A stretch of DNA of 64,000 nucleotides from Hydrogenophaga pseudoflava (GTDB taxonomy: Bacteria; Pseudomonadota; Gammaproteobacteria; Burkholderiales; Burkholderiaceae_C): the NCBI RefSeq assembly GCF_031020795.1, contig NZ_JAVHJP010000001.1, forward strand, positions 310,001 to 374,000, in the 5' to 3' direction. The notes under the pieces are model-generated. The model was not told where the DNA came from, made no database searches, and saw only the letters and a list, made by a program, of their open reading frames with translations. A program made the position numbers and the translations under genes. Shown piece after piece: positions 1 to 11,879 of this stretch; within the stretch, counting starts at the first letter, position 1, and the number at the start of each line of letters is the position of its first letter.

Positions 1-50
1 ACGGCCCCCTTGTTGAGCGAAAACGCCCGCCAGAACTCTTTGAAATTCAT
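1..50 (-). CDS. dppC: Dipeptide ABC transporter permease DppC, N-terminal fragment
   Basis: Only the first 16 codons are inside the window; the gene runs off the left edge. The peptide begins MNFKEFWRAFSLNKGA, and the EFW-x-x-F-x-x-NKGA pattern is the usual cytoplasmic N-terminus of DppC-type permeases. Its ATG overlaps the TGA of the preceding permease gene by four bases (ATGA), which signals translational coupling. By family it should form the inner-membrane channel with DppB. The call rests on a short peptide plus gene order. Confidence 0.8.
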   Translation of the reverse strand, partial: MNFKEFWRAFSLNKGA

Positions 51-1075
51 GACTGCACCCGGATGCGTGGATTGGCCACACCGTAGAGCAGGTCCACGGT
101 GAAGTTGGTCAGGATCACCAGCGTGGCGACCAGCAGGATGCCGTTCTGCACCACGGGATAGTCGCGCCGGCCGATCGCCTCGATCAGCCACTTGCCGATG
201 CCGGGCCAGGAGAAGATCGTCTCGGTCAGCACCGCGCCGCCCATGAGCGTGCCGACCTGCAGGCCGACCACCGTCAGCACCGGAATCAGCGCGTTGCGCA
301 GCGTGTGCACGAAGATCACCCGCGTGGGTGACAGGCCCTTGGCGCGCGCGGTGCGCACATAGTCCTCGCGCAGCACCTCGAGCATGGACGAGCGCGTCAT
401 GCGCGCGATCACCGCCAGCGGGATGGTGCCCAGCACGATGGCCGGCAGAATGAGGTGGCGCACCGCGTCCCACCAGGCGCCGGCATTGAGCTCAGGGTCG
501 GCGCGCTCGGCCAGCCAGGCGTCGATGAGCATGAAGCCGGTCCGCGGCTCGACGTCGAACATCAGGTCGAGCCGGCCGGACACCGGCGTCCAGCCCAGGC
601 CGACCGAAAAGATCAGGATCAGCAGCAGACCCCACCAGAAGATCGGCATCGAATAGCCGGTCAGCGCACCGGTCATGACCGTGTGGTCCAGCCAGGTGCC
701 GCGCCTCACGGCGGCCAGCACGCCCGCGATCAGCCCGAACACCAGCGCGATCAGCAGCGCACACAGCGCCAGCTCCAGCGTGGCGGGGAACAGCGACTTG
801 AACTCGGTCCAGACGCTGGCCTGCGTCTTGAGCGACTGGCCCAGGTTGCCCTGCGCCAGATCGGCCAGGTAGCGGCCGTACTGCACGTACAGCGGTTGGT
901 CCAGTCCGAGTCGCTTGAGCGCCGCGGCGTGCATTTCGGGGTCGAGCGTGCGCTCGCCCACCATGACCTCCACCGGATCACCCGGGATCAGCCGGATGAG
1001 CGAGAAGGTCAGCAGCGTGATGCCCAGGAACGTGGGTATGAGCACCAGCAGTCTTTGGAGAAGGTATCTCAGCAT
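47..1075 (-). CDS. dppB: Dipeptide/oligopeptide ABC transporter permease DppB
   Basis: A 342-residue integral membrane permease, the usual DppB length. It opens with MLRYLLQRLLVLIPTFLGI, the typical first helix of this family, and shows the cytoplasmic EAA-type loop (DYVRTARAKGLSP) that docks the ATPase. The ATG at 1075 was chosen over an upstream in-frame ATG at 1108 because AAGGAG lies about ten bases before it and the extra eleven residues would include the terminator T-tract. It lies between dppA and dppC in one minus-strand operon. Predicted role: import of di- or oligopeptides across the inner membrane. Exact substrate is not readable from sequence. Confidence 0.93.
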   Translation of the reverse strand: MLRYLLQRLLVLIPTFLGITLLTFSLIRLIPGDPVEVMVGERTLDPEMHAAALKRLGLDQPLYVQYGRYLADLAQGNLGQSLKTQASVWTEFKSLFPATLELALCALLIALVFGLIAGVLAAVRRGTWLDHTVMTGALTGYSMPIFWWGLLLILIFSVGLGWTPVSGRLDLMFDVEPRTGFMLIDAWLAERADPELNAGAWWDAVRHLILPAIVLGTIPLAVIARMTRSSMLEVLREDYVRTARAKGLSPTRVIFVHTLRNALIPVLTVVGLQVGTLMGGAVLTETIFSWPGIGKWLIEAIGRRDYPVVQNGILLVATLVILTNFTVDLLYGVANPRIRVQS

Positions 1076-1106
1076 GAGAGAACACTCCTTGTTGTTATGC
1101 GAATAC

Positions 1107-1137
1107 AAAAAAAGCAGGCGTCAAACCTGACGCCTGC
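1107..1137 (-). terminator. Hairpin plus T-tract between dppA and dppB (attenuator)
   Basis: Read on the minus strand, GCAGGCGTC and GACGCCTGC (1129-1137 and 1114-1122) form a perfect 9-bp stem with a 6-base loop, followed at once by seven T residues (1113-1107). It sits between the dppA stop and the dppB start. In binding-protein transporters such an element commonly lets the binding protein be made in excess over the permeases. Confidence 0.85.
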
Positions 1138-1160
1138 CATGTGAGCCACCGGGTGTGGCT

Positions 1161-2753
1161 TTACTTCACACCAACGCCTTCAAAGTTGTAGTCGCCAAAC
1201 GGGCTGATGACGAAACCGCTCACGCCCTTGCGCATCGGTTGGTTGACCGTCGAGTGGGCGATGGTGGTCCAGGGCAGGTCCTTCTTGAAGACTTCCTGCG
1301 CCTTCATGTACAGCTCGGTGCGTTCCTTCTGGTTGGTGCTGTTGCGGGCCTTGAGGGTATAGCCGTCGAAGTCCTTGCTGCAATAGCGCGCGTAGTTGGA
1401 GCCGCCCACGGCCTCGCAGGTCAGCAGCACGCCCAGGAAGTTGTCGGGACTGGCGTAGTCGCCGGTCCAGCCGATCAGGCCGGTGTCGTGCTCGCCCTGC
1501 TTCATGCGCTTGAGGTACTCGCCCCACTCGTACTGCGTGATCTTGGCCTTGATGCCCACCTTCGCCCAGTCGGCCTGGATCATCTCGGCCATCAGCTTGG
1601 CGTTGGGGTTGTAGGGGCGCTGCACCGGCATGGCCCACAGGGTGATCTCGGTGCCTTCGGCCACGCCGGCCTTCTTCAACAGTTCCTTGGCCTTCTCGGG
1701 GTTGTAGGCGGCGTTCTTGAGGCTCTTGTTGTAGGACCACAGCGAGGCCGGGAACGGGTTCGAAGCCTCCTGGCCCTGGCCCTGGTAAACGGCGTCGATG
1801 ATGGCCTTGCGGTTGATCGCCATGTCCAGCGCCTGGCGCACTTCCAGCTTGTTCATCGGGGCCTTCTCGGTGTTGTACGAGAGGTAGCCGATGTTGAAGC
1901 CCGGGGCGGTGTCGACCTTGAGGTTGGGGTCGGCCTTCATCGCGGCAATGTCCTGTGGCTTGGGGTAGGACATGATGTGGCACTCACCGGCCTTGAGCTT
2001 CTGGAAGCGCACCGAAGCGTCGGTGGTGATCGCGAAGATCAGGTTGTCCACCAGCACGTTCTTGGCGTTCCAGTAGTCCTTGTGCTTGGCGTAGCGGATC
2101 TGCGCATCCTTCTCGTAGCGGCGCAGCACGAACGGGCCGGTACCCACCGGCTGCTGGTTGATCATGCTGGCCTTGCCCTCGGCGAGCAGCTTGTCGGCGT
2201 ACTCCTTGGACAGAACGGAAGCGAACGGCATGGCCAGCTTGACCAGCAGATCCGGGTCGGGCTTCTTGAGCTTCACGACCACGGTCAGCGGATCGGTCTT
2301 GGTCACGGATTCGGTGTTGCTCTCCAGGCCCACGTCGGAGGCGTAGGGGAATTGCGCGGGGTAGGCCTTGTTGAAGGCATGCTCCTTGTTGACCATGCGC
2401 TCGATGGTGAAGATCACATCGTCCGCGGTCATGTCCCGCCCGGGCTTGAAGTAGTCGGTGGTGTGGAACTTCACGCCCTTGCGCAGCTTGAAGGTGTAGG
2501 TCAGGCCATCGGCGGAGATGGTCCAGGACTCGGCCAGGCTGGGCTCGACGTCGGTGCCGCCCTTCTTGAACTGCGTGAGGCGGTTGAACATGGCATGACC
2601 GGCGGCATCGAAGGTGTTGCCCCCGGTGTACTGCGCAGTGTCGAAGCCTTCGGGACTACCTTCGGAACAGTAGATCAGCGTGCCGGCCGCATGCGACGCA
2701 GCTGCGACGGCCGTCATGCCCAGCGCGAGCACCAGTTTCTTCACTTCAAACAT
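1161..2753 (-). CDS. dppA: Periplasmic dipeptide-binding protein DppA
   Basis: A 530-residue solute-binding protein of the SBP_bac_5 family. It has a Sec signal peptide (basic start, hydrophobic stretch, ASHAAG cleavage region near residue 23) and then the family start TLIYCSEGSPEGFDTAQYTG. Two cysteines near positions 29 and 256 could pair as in Escherichia coli DppA. GAGGAA lies six bases before the ATG. First gene of dppABC; the hairpin behind it probably lowers downstream expression. The neighbouring plus-strand dipeptidase-like gene supports peptide uptake and use. Binding specificity (dipeptide, heme precursor, other peptide) cannot be told from sequence. Confidence 0.93.
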   Translation of the reverse strand: MFEVKKLVLALGMTAVAAASHAAGTLIYCSEGSPEGFDTAQYTGGNTFDAAGHAMFNRLTQFKKGGTDVEPSLAESWTISADGLTYTFKLRKGVKFHTTDYFKPGRDMTADDVIFTIERMVNKEHAFNKAYPAQFPYASDVGLESNTESVTKTDPLTVVVKLKKPDPDLLVKLAMPFASVLSKEYADKLLAEGKASMINQQPVGTGPFVLRRYEKDAQIRYAKHKDYWNAKNVLVDNLIFAITTDASVRFQKLKAGECHIMSYPKPQDIAAMKADPNLKVDTAPGFNIGYLSYNTEKAPMNKLEVRQALDMAINRKAIIDAVYQGQGQEASNPFPASLWSYNKSLKNAAYNPEKAKELLKKAGVAEGTEITLWAMPVQRPYNPNAKLMAEMIQADWAKVGIKAKITQYEWGEYLKRMKQGEHDTGLIGWTGDYASPDNFLGVLLTCEAVGGSNYARYCSKDFDGYTLKARNSTNQKERTELYMKAQEVFKKDLPWTTIAHSTVNQPMRKGVSGFVISPFGDYNFEGVGVK

Positions 2754-2957
2754 AGGTCTTCCTCAAGTTGTGCGGGCGCAGCGGGGTGCTCGCCCGTCGG
2801 TGAAAAATCATTATCAAGACAAATGCCTGTGCGGCTGTCACCTGCGTTGGTGCCACTCGTACCGAACCACAGGTCCAATTGACCCGCATCAAGGACTGCA
2901 AAATCGGTGCCACCGCGCGGCGCTTCGCTGGCCTCGCCCTCACCGCCAAGGAACCCC
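2754..2957. promoter_or_regulatory. Divergent intergenic region dppA / M19 dipeptidase
   Basis: About 200 bases separating divergently transcribed dppA and the dipeptidase-like gene, so promoters of both must lie here. An AT-rich stretch around 2800-2825 (gaaaaatcattatcaagaca) is a plausible core-promoter region, but I do not see a clear -35/-10 pair or palindromic operator. Confidence 0.4.
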
Positions 2958-3935
2958 ATGATTCGCTGGGAAGCCCACACCTGCCTGCCCCTGCATCCCG
3001 ACGCCAGCTTTGCACCACTGGAGCACTACCGCACCGCGGGCGTGCACTACGTGAGCATCAATGTGGGCATGGACATGAACCCGCTGTCGCAGATCCTGCC
3101 GGTGATCGCGGCATTTCGATCCCGGCTGCTCGCTCAGCCGGACCGGTACCTCCTGCCGGACACGGTAGCCGACATAGAACGAGCGCGTCACGAGGGAAAA
3201 CTCGCGGTCGGCTTCGACCTGGAAGGTGCCCTGCCGCTGCTCGATCGGCCCGAGATGGTGGCGCTGTACCGCGACCTAGGCGTGCGGCAGATCCACTTCG
3301 CCTACAACCGCAACAACAGCGTGGCCGGCGGCTGCCACGACACCCCGCAGGGCCTGACCGCGCTGGGAAGCCGCATGGTCGAGGCGATGAACGCGGCGGG
3401 GGTGATCATCGACTGCTCGCACACGGAGCGCCGCACCACGCTGGACATCATGGCGCAGTCGGCCCGGCCTGTCGTGTTCAGCCACGCCAACCCGCTGGCG
3501 CTGGTGGAGCACGGTCGCAACATCACCGACGAGCAGATCCAGGCCTGTGCCGCGACGGGAGGTGTGGTGTGCATCTCCGGCGTGTCGCGCTTTCTCGGGG
3601 TCGAGTCGCCCGCCGCCACCGACATCGTCCGCCACATGCTGCACGTCGCCGATCTCGTGGGTCCCCGGCACGTCGGCCTGGGCCTGGACATCGGTTTTGG
3701 CGAGCCTCACCTCAACGACGATCCGCCCCCTCCTTTCGACCCGGGCCACTGGTGGCCCGCAAACGACGGCTACGGCGATGGCATCCGGCAGATGCGGTAT
3801 GCACCGGTCGCCACCTGGACGGTGTTGCCCGAAGCCTTGCGCGAAGCGGGTATGGGCAACGCCGACATCGACGGCATCCTGGGTGGAAACATGGCCCGGG
3901 TGGCGCGCCAGGTCTGGAAACCCTCGCCCGCCTGA
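2958..3935 (+). CDS. Membrane dipeptidase-like metallohydrolase (peptidase family M19)
   Basis: A 325-residue TIM-barrel hydrolase of the renal-dipeptidase family, a little shorter than typical members. Visible family motifs are FDLEGA (bridging glutamate), IIDCSHT and VVFSHANP (zinc histidines), HGRNITDE and GLGLDIGFG. The N-terminal zinc motif, normally H-x-D, reads EAHTCLP here, so the aspartate is replaced by Cys9. No signal peptide is seen, so it is probably cytoplasmic. The ATG at 2958 follows AAGGAACCCC; the longer in-frame start at 2907 lacks a ribosome site. Divergent from dppA, suggesting hydrolysis of imported dipeptides, but the altered ligand leaves metal content and substrate open. 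Confidence 0.82.
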   Translation: MIRWEAHTCLPLHPDASFAPLEHYRTAGVHYVSINVGMDMNPLSQILPVIAAFRSRLLAQPDRYLLPDTVADIERARHEGKLAVGFDLEGALPLLDRPEMVALYRDLGVRQIHFAYNRNNSVAGGCHDTPQGLTALGSRMVEAMNAAGVIIDCSHTERRTTLDIMAQSARPVVFSHANPLALVEHGRNITDEQIQACAATGGVVCISGVSRFLGVESPAATDIVRHMLHVADLVGPRHVGLGLDIGFGEPHLNDDPPPPFDPGHWWPANDGYGDGIRQMRYAPVATWTVLPEALREAGMGNADIDGILGGNMARVARQVWKPSPA

Positions 3936-3941
3936 AGGGCA

Positions 3942-3966
3942 CGGTTATGCATCGAACGCATAACCG
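3942..3966. promoter_or_regulatory. Perfect 9-bp inverted repeat upstream of glutamate dehydrogenase
   Basis: CGGTTATGC and GCATAACCG are exact inverted arms separated by seven bases (ATCGAAC). The element lies just after the M19 stop and about 100 bases before the gdh start. No T-tract follows, so it looks more like an operator (for example LysR or TetR/GntR type) than a terminator. The cognate regulator is unknown. Confidence 0.5.
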
Positions 3967-4068
3967 AATGGCAACTCGGCCTTGGACAGCACCGGCAACC
4001 GGTCTTTACAGTCGCGCCCATCGATCCCACCCGGAATCGATGAGACAACCCACAAGGACACTTTGCAC

Positions 4069-5397
<1,329 letters not shown>

Positions 5398-5410
5398 CAG
5401 GCCCACCATG

Positions 5411-5436
5411 AAAAAGCCCCGCATCGCGGGGCTTTT
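5411..5436. terminator. Bidirectional intrinsic terminator
   Basis: GCCCCGC and GCGGGGC form a GC-only stem with a three-base loop, flanked by AAAAA on the left and TTTTT on the right, so it works for the plus-strand glutamate dehydrogenase and for the minus-strand nuo/NUDIX/DUF1178 operon. The DUF1178 stop codon directly abuts it. Confidence 0.92.
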
Positions 5437-5898
5437 TCATTGAAGAGTTTCCTTGAGAGCCGGCAAGGCCGGCAATGGCATCACGTCGATGCCCTCCTCG
5501 ATCAACTCCATCGCCACCTCGGGGGTGGTGCGGCCGCGGATATTGCGCTGTGCCAGCTCACCGTGGTGCATGGCCCGCGCCTCGTCGGCAAAACGTTCGC
5601 CCACGTCTTCGGTCTGGCTCATGAGTTCGCGCACGGCGCGCAACAGGCGCCCTTGCAGTTCCGAGCCTGGCGCGGTGCGCCCCATCTCTACCATGCCGTC
5701 CCCGGCAGGGGCCGGCGCTTCTTCGCGCGCACGTCCGAGGTTGAGCCGGGGTGCGGACAGCATCTTGCGCACCTGCACATCGCCGCACAGGGGACAGCCC
5801 AGCAGGCCGCGTTCGAGCTGCTGGTGGAAATCCTCTTCGGAAGCGAACCAGCCCTCAAAATCATGCTGGTGCGCGCATTGCAGGTTCAGAACCTTCAT
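5437..5898 (-). CDS. DUF1178 family protein
   Basis: A 153-residue protein beginning MKVLNLQCAHQHDFEGWF, the conserved opening of DUF1178. Four cysteines in the N-terminal third (C8 and a CPLC pair near residues 34-37) suggest a small zinc-ribbon-like site; the rest is helical and charged. Function unknown. The ATG at 5898 was chosen because the longer frame adds non-conserved residues. It follows the NUDIX gene by eight bases and is the last gene before the terminator, so it is probably the tail of the nuo transcript. Confidence 0.85.
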   Translation of the reverse strand: MKVLNLQCAHQHDFEGWFASEEDFHQQLERGLLGCPLCGDVQVRKMLSAPRLNLGRAREEAPAPAGDGMVEMGRTAPGSELQGRLLRAVRELMSQTEDVGERFADEARAMHHGELAQRNIRGRTTPEVAMELIEEGIDVMPLPALPALKETLQ

Positions 5899-5906
5899 GG
5901 AAGCAA

Positions 5907-6503
5907 TTATCGGGCGACCTCGGGCGGCATGTTCCCCGTCCAGTCCAGAGACCACGCACCCGACAGCACGTTCTGAAGCCACAGAGCGCCGACCAGTGTC
6001 TTGCAATCGATGATGCGACCGTCGCGGCACCAGCCACTCACTTCGTCGGGCGTGGCGGTGAACACGTCCAGGAACTCACCCTCGTCGAGGCGGCGTTCGC
6101 CTGGCGTCAGCCCGCGGGCGAACCAGATGTCGATGGTCTCGTCGGAGTAGGCAATGGTCGGCGCCAGCCGTCCCGCAAACGCCCACTCCGTGGCGCTGTA
6201 ACCGGTTTCTTCCCGCAACTCCCGCTGCGCGCAGGCCAGGCTGCGCTCGCCCGCATCCAGCTTGCCCGCCGGGAACTCGACCATGACACTGCGCAAGGGG
6301 TGGCGGTATTGCCGCTCCAGGATCACGCGCCCGTCGTCGAGCAGACCGATCACCATCACCGCACCCGGGTGCAGCACGTACTCCCGCGTGGCCTCGCGTC
6401 CGGAGGGCAGCCGGACCGTGTCGCGCACGACATGCAGGAAGTGCCCACTGAGCAGTTCGGTGCGCGACACCGGCTCTTCGCGCAGATGGAGGTCCTCGCT
6501 CAT
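5907..6503 (-). CDS. NUDIX hydrolase, ADP-ribose pyrophosphatase type
   Basis: A 198-residue protein with a complete Nudix box, GKLDAGERSLACAQRELREE followed by TGY (about residues 79-101), which matches GX5EX7REUXEEXGU. The upstream strands (VMVIGLLDDGRVILERQYRHP) are typical of the ADP-ribose/ADP-sugar pyrophosphatase group. Predicted to hydrolyse ADP-ribose-like nucleotides to AMP and a sugar phosphate in the cytoplasm. It starts nine bases after DUF2818 and is co-directional with nuo, so probably expressed with complex I. Substrate is inferred from family only. Confidence 0.9.
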   Translation of the reverse strand: MSEDLHLREEPVSRTELLSGHFLHVVRDTVRLPSGREATREYVLHPGAVMVIGLLDDGRVILERQYRHPLRSVMVEFPAGKLDAGERSLACAQRELREETGYSATEWAFAGRLAPTIAYSDETIDIWFARGLTPGERRLDEGEFLDVFTATPDEVSGWCRDGRIIDCKTLVGALWLQNVLSGAWSLDWTGNMPPEVAR

Positions 6504-6512
6504 GGCAGGTTC

Positions 6513-6815
6513 TCAGCCGTGGCGTTTGAACAAATAGCGGTAGACGAAACCGGGAAAGGCCAGCGTGAGGAAGAGCGCCGCCGTCGTGGCATAGAACTCC
6601 CAGCCCTGCGGGTAGATCTGGCCGTCTGCCTTCTCCAGCCCCAGGCCCAGCGCACCCACGAGAAAATAGCACACCACCAGTTCCAGCAGGTGGACGCCCA
6701 GGGTCTTGGGCGTGGAGCGCGGGACCACGCCCAGCCAGCGTTGGTTCAGAAATGGCAGGTTGGCAGCCAGAACAGCCGCCAGCAACACCAGCCACACCGA
6801 CGCCGAGGCACTCAC
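6513..6815 (-). CDS. DUF2818 membrane protein at the end of the nuo operon
   Basis: A 100-residue protein with three hydrophobic segments (about residues 6-22, 42-62, 76-95), matching DUF2818, a small family found next to nuoN in Burkholderiales. The start is a GTG whose four bases overlap the nuoN stop (GTGA), indicating translational coupling. The conserved opening VSASASVWLVLLAAVLAANLP fits this start. The tight link suggests a complex I accessory or assembly role, but this is inference; no catalytic motif is seen. Confidence 0.85.
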   Translation of the reverse strand: MSASASVWLVLLAAVLAANLPFLNQRWLGVVPRSTPKTLGVHLLELVVCYFLVGALGLGLEKADGQIYPQGWEFYATTAALFLTLAFPGFVYRYLFKRHG

Positions 6816-8320
6816 GCGATCAGCGAGGCGATGGCCTGGGCACACAGGGCCATCAGGCCAGCCGGAAACACACCCAGCACCAGCACCAGCGCGCCATTGA
6901 CCGTCAGCACCGAGCGCACTTCCATGCCTGCGGTGATGCCGGCGGTCTGCGTCGGCGCGTCGAAGTACATGACCTTGACGAGGCGCAAGTAATAGAAAGC
7001 ACCAATCAGCGACATCACCACGGCGAACACCGCCAGTCCGATGTACACCGGTTGGGAAGACGCCAGAAGGGCCTGGAGCACCGCCAGCTTGGCGTAGAAG
7101 CCCACGAGCGGCGGCACGCCCGCCAGAGAAAACATGCACACGGCCATCACACCGGCGTACAGCGGGCTGCGCTGGTTCAGACCGGCCAGGTCGGCGATTT
7201 CATCGGACTCGAAGCCATCGCGCGACAGCAGCAGGATGACACCAAAAGTGCCCAGGGTGGTCAGCACATAGGTGATGACGTAGAACATCGTGGCGCTGTA
7301 GGCATTGGCCATGTTGCCCGTGTCCAGCCCTTTTTCGCCTTGCACCACACCGGCCAGCAGACCCAGCAGCATGAAGCCCATCTGGGCAATCGTCGAGAAC
7401 GCCAGCATGCGCTTGAGGTTGCTCTGTGCAATGGCGGCGAGGTTACCGATCACCAACGAGGCAACGGCGAGTACCGCCAGCATCTGCTGCCAGTCCATAG
7501 CGAGCGGTGCCATGCCTTCCACCAGCAGGCGGATCACGATGGCAAATGCCGCCAGCTTCGGCGCGCCCCCCACCATCAGCGTGATGGAAGTGGGAGCGCC
7601 GTGGTACACGTCGGGCACCCACATGTGGAAGGGCACCACGCCCAGCTTGAACGCGAGACCGGCCACCACGAACACCAGCCCCAGCATCAGCACCTGGGAC
7701 GACCCCTTGAGGGACTCCGGACCGCCTGCGATGGCCTTCATCACGTCCGCCACGTCCAGCGAAGCGGTGGCGCCGTACACCAGCGAAAGGCCATACAGCA
7801 GGAAGCCGCTGGCCAGCGCGCCGAGCACGAAGTACTTCATGGCCGCCTCGATCGCCTTGCCGTCGTCGCGACGCAGGGCCACCAGGGCATAGCTGGAGAG
7901 CGTCAGCAGTTCCAGACCGAGATAGATCACCAGGAAGTTGTGGCCGGAGATCATCACGAACATGCCCAGCAGCGCATACAGCGACAGCGTGAACAGGTCG
8001 CCCGCACGCAGCATGTCGCGGCTGGCCGCGTAGTCGCGGCCATAGACCAGCGTGACGAACATGGCGATGGCGGCAAAGCACTTGAGCCACAGCCCCATCG
8101 GATCGCTCACGATCATGCCGCCGAAGCCGCTGATCGATTGACCGGCCAGAGCATTCTTGCCTTGCAGGAAGGCCACGCTGGCCAGGGTCAGCAGGGTGAG
8201 CACATAGGTGGGACGGCGGGTCGTCGACTTGACGGTCAGGTCAACCAGCGAGATCACGCAGGTCATCACCAACAGGAAGATCTCGGGGTACACCGCCACC
8301 AAGCTGAGTTGATCAATCAT
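6812..8320 (-). CDS. nuoN: NADH-quinone oxidoreductase subunit N
   Basis: A 502-residue antiporter-like membrane subunit of complex I with about 14 transmembrane helices. Conserved functional segments include the lysine-bearing SVYGATASLD/GLAFKLGVVPFHMWVPDVY region and the later RMLAFSTIAQMGF helix with its proton-path lysine. Part of the distal proton-pumping arm in the inner membrane. 35 bases after nuoM; its stop overlaps the DUF2818 start. No strong ribosome site is visible before the ATG, but MIDQLSLVAVYPEIFLL is the usual start. Confidence 0.97.
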   Translation of the reverse strand: MIDQLSLVAVYPEIFLLVMTCVISLVDLTVKSTTRRPTYVLTLLTLASVAFLQGKNALAGQSISGFGGMIVSDPMGLWLKCFAAIAMFVTLVYGRDYAASRDMLRAGDLFTLSLYALLGMFVMISGHNFLVIYLGLELLTLSSYALVALRRDDGKAIEAAMKYFVLGALASGFLLYGLSLVYGATASLDVADVMKAIAGGPESLKGSSQVLMLGLVFVVAGLAFKLGVVPFHMWVPDVYHGAPTSITLMVGGAPKLAAFAIVIRLLVEGMAPLAMDWQQMLAVLAVASLVIGNLAAIAQSNLKRMLAFSTIAQMGFMLLGLLAGVVQGEKGLDTGNMANAYSATMFYVITYVLTTLGTFGVILLLSRDGFESDEIADLAGLNQRSPLYAGVMAVCMFSLAGVPPLVGFYAKLAVLQALLASSQPVYIGLAVFAVVMSLIGAFYYLRLVKVMYFDAPTQTAGITAGMEVRSVLTVNGALVLVLGVFPAGLMALCAQAIASLIA

Positions 8321-8355
8321 GTGAAGACTCGTTCGTGTGTTTGCTCAGGCCACGA

Positions 8356-9831
8356 TCAGGGCAGCTTGGAGATGGCGACATGCCGCAGCAGCTCGGCGAC
8401 GGATGCATCCATCACGTCGGTGAACGGCTTGGGGTTCACGCCCATGTACAGCACAGCAATGGCCAGCAGCGCCATGATCAGGAACTCGCGTCGACCGATG
8501 TCGGTGAGTTCCTTGACATGGTGGTTGCCCACCGCGCCCAGGTACACGCGCTTGTACATCCAGAGCGAATAGGCGGCGCCGAAGATGAGAGCCGATGCGG
8601 CGGCAGCGCCGATCCAGAAGTTGGCTTTCACGGCGGCCAGGATCACCATCCATTCGCCCACGAAGCCGGCGGTTCCCGGGAGACCGCAGTTGGCCATGGT
8701 GAACAGAAGGGCGAACGCCGCGAAATTGGGCATGGTGTTGACGACACCACCGTAGTCGGCGATGTTGCGCGAGTGCACACGGTCGTACAGCACGCCAATC
8801 GACAGGAACATGGCCGCCGAAACGAAGCCGTGGGCGATCATCTGCACGATGGCGCCGGACACGCCCAGATCACTGAAAACGAAGAAACCGAGCGTCACGA
8901 AACCCATGTGGGCCACCGACGAGTAGGCCACCAGCTTCTTCATGTCTTTCTGCACCATGGCCACCAGACCCACATAGATCACCGCCACGAGCGACAGCGT
9001 GATGATCAGCCAGGCCCACTGGTGGGAGGCGTCGGGCAGGATGGGCAGCGAGAAGCGCAGGAAGCCGTAGGCACCCAGTTTGAGCATGATGGCGGCCAGC
9101 ACGGCCGAGCCGCCAGTGGGCGCCTCCACGTGCACATCGGGCAGCCAGGTGTGCACCGGCCACATCGGCACCTTCACCGCGAACGCGGCGAAGAAAGCGA
9201 AGAACAGCAGCGTCTGCGCCGTGCTGCCCAGCGGCAGCTTGTGCCAGGCAGCGAGATCGAAGCTGCCACCCGACTGGTTGTACAGGTAGATCAGGGCCAC
9301 CAGCATCAGCAGCGAGCCCATCAGGGTGTAGAGGAAGAATTTGAAAGCCGCGTAGATCTTGTTCGGCCCCCCCCAGATGCCGATGATCAGGTACATCGGA
9401 ATCAGCGTGGCCTCGAAGAACACGTAGAACAGCATGCCGTCCAGAGCGGAGAAGACGCCGATCATCAGGCCCGACAGGATGAGGAATGCGCCCATGTACT
9501 GGTTCACGCGCTCGGTGATCACCTCCCAGCCGGCCAGCACCACAATCACCGTGATGAAGGCGGTCAGCAGCACCAGCCAGAGGGAGATGCCGTCGACACC
9601 CAGGTGGTAGTGGATGTTGAAGCGCTCGATCCAGGGCATCTTCTCGACGAACTGCATCGCGGCCGTGCCCAACTCGAAGCCGGAGTACAGGGGAATGGTC
9701 ACCGCCAGAGAGGCCAGCGCCCCCACCAGGGCGATCCAGCGCACCACGCCAGCCTGGTCATCCCGACCCAGGGCCAGCAACACGACACCGAACAGGATCG
9801 GCGTCCAGATCGCAAGGCTCAGCAAACCCAT
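8356..9831 (-). CDS. nuoM: NADH-quinone oxidoreductase subunit M
   Basis: A 491-residue antiporter-like complex I subunit. Family landmarks are GVDGISLWLVLLTAFI near residue 90, the FFLYTLMGSLLML segment, AFAVKVPMWPVHTWLPDVHVEAPT with the essential lysine, and LVAYSSVAHMGFV. Proton-pumping role in the inner membrane. Lies between nuoL (13-base gap) and nuoN. Length and motifs are normal. Confidence 0.97.
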   Translation of the reverse strand: MGLLSLAIWTPILFGVVLLALGRDDQAGVVRWIALVGALASLAVTIPLYSGFELGTAAMQFVEKMPWIERFNIHYHLGVDGISLWLVLLTAFITVIVVLAGWEVITERVNQYMGAFLILSGLMIGVFSALDGMLFYVFFEATLIPMYLIIGIWGGPNKIYAAFKFFLYTLMGSLLMLVALIYLYNQSGGSFDLAAWHKLPLGSTAQTLLFFAFFAAFAVKVPMWPVHTWLPDVHVEAPTGGSAVLAAIMLKLGAYGFLRFSLPILPDASHQWAWLIITLSLVAVIYVGLVAMVQKDMKKLVAYSSVAHMGFVTLGFFVFSDLGVSGAIVQMIAHGFVSAAMFLSIGVLYDRVHSRNIADYGGVVNTMPNFAAFALLFTMANCGLPGTAGFVGEWMVILAAVKANFWIGAAAASALIFGAAYSLWMYKRVYLGAVGNHHVKELTDIGRREFLIMALLAIAVLYMGVNPKPFTDVMDASVAELLRHVAISKLP

Positions 9832-9844
9832 CTTCTTGTTCTCC

Positions 9845-11875
<2,031 letters not shown>

Positions 11876-11879
11876 GTTC

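Noticed and set aside
1155..2882. 575-codon plus-strand frame opposite dppA
   Set aside because: Antisense shadow of a high-GC gene; low-complexity Gly/Leu/His/Val protein with no family pattern, while the minus strand encodes a complete DppA.
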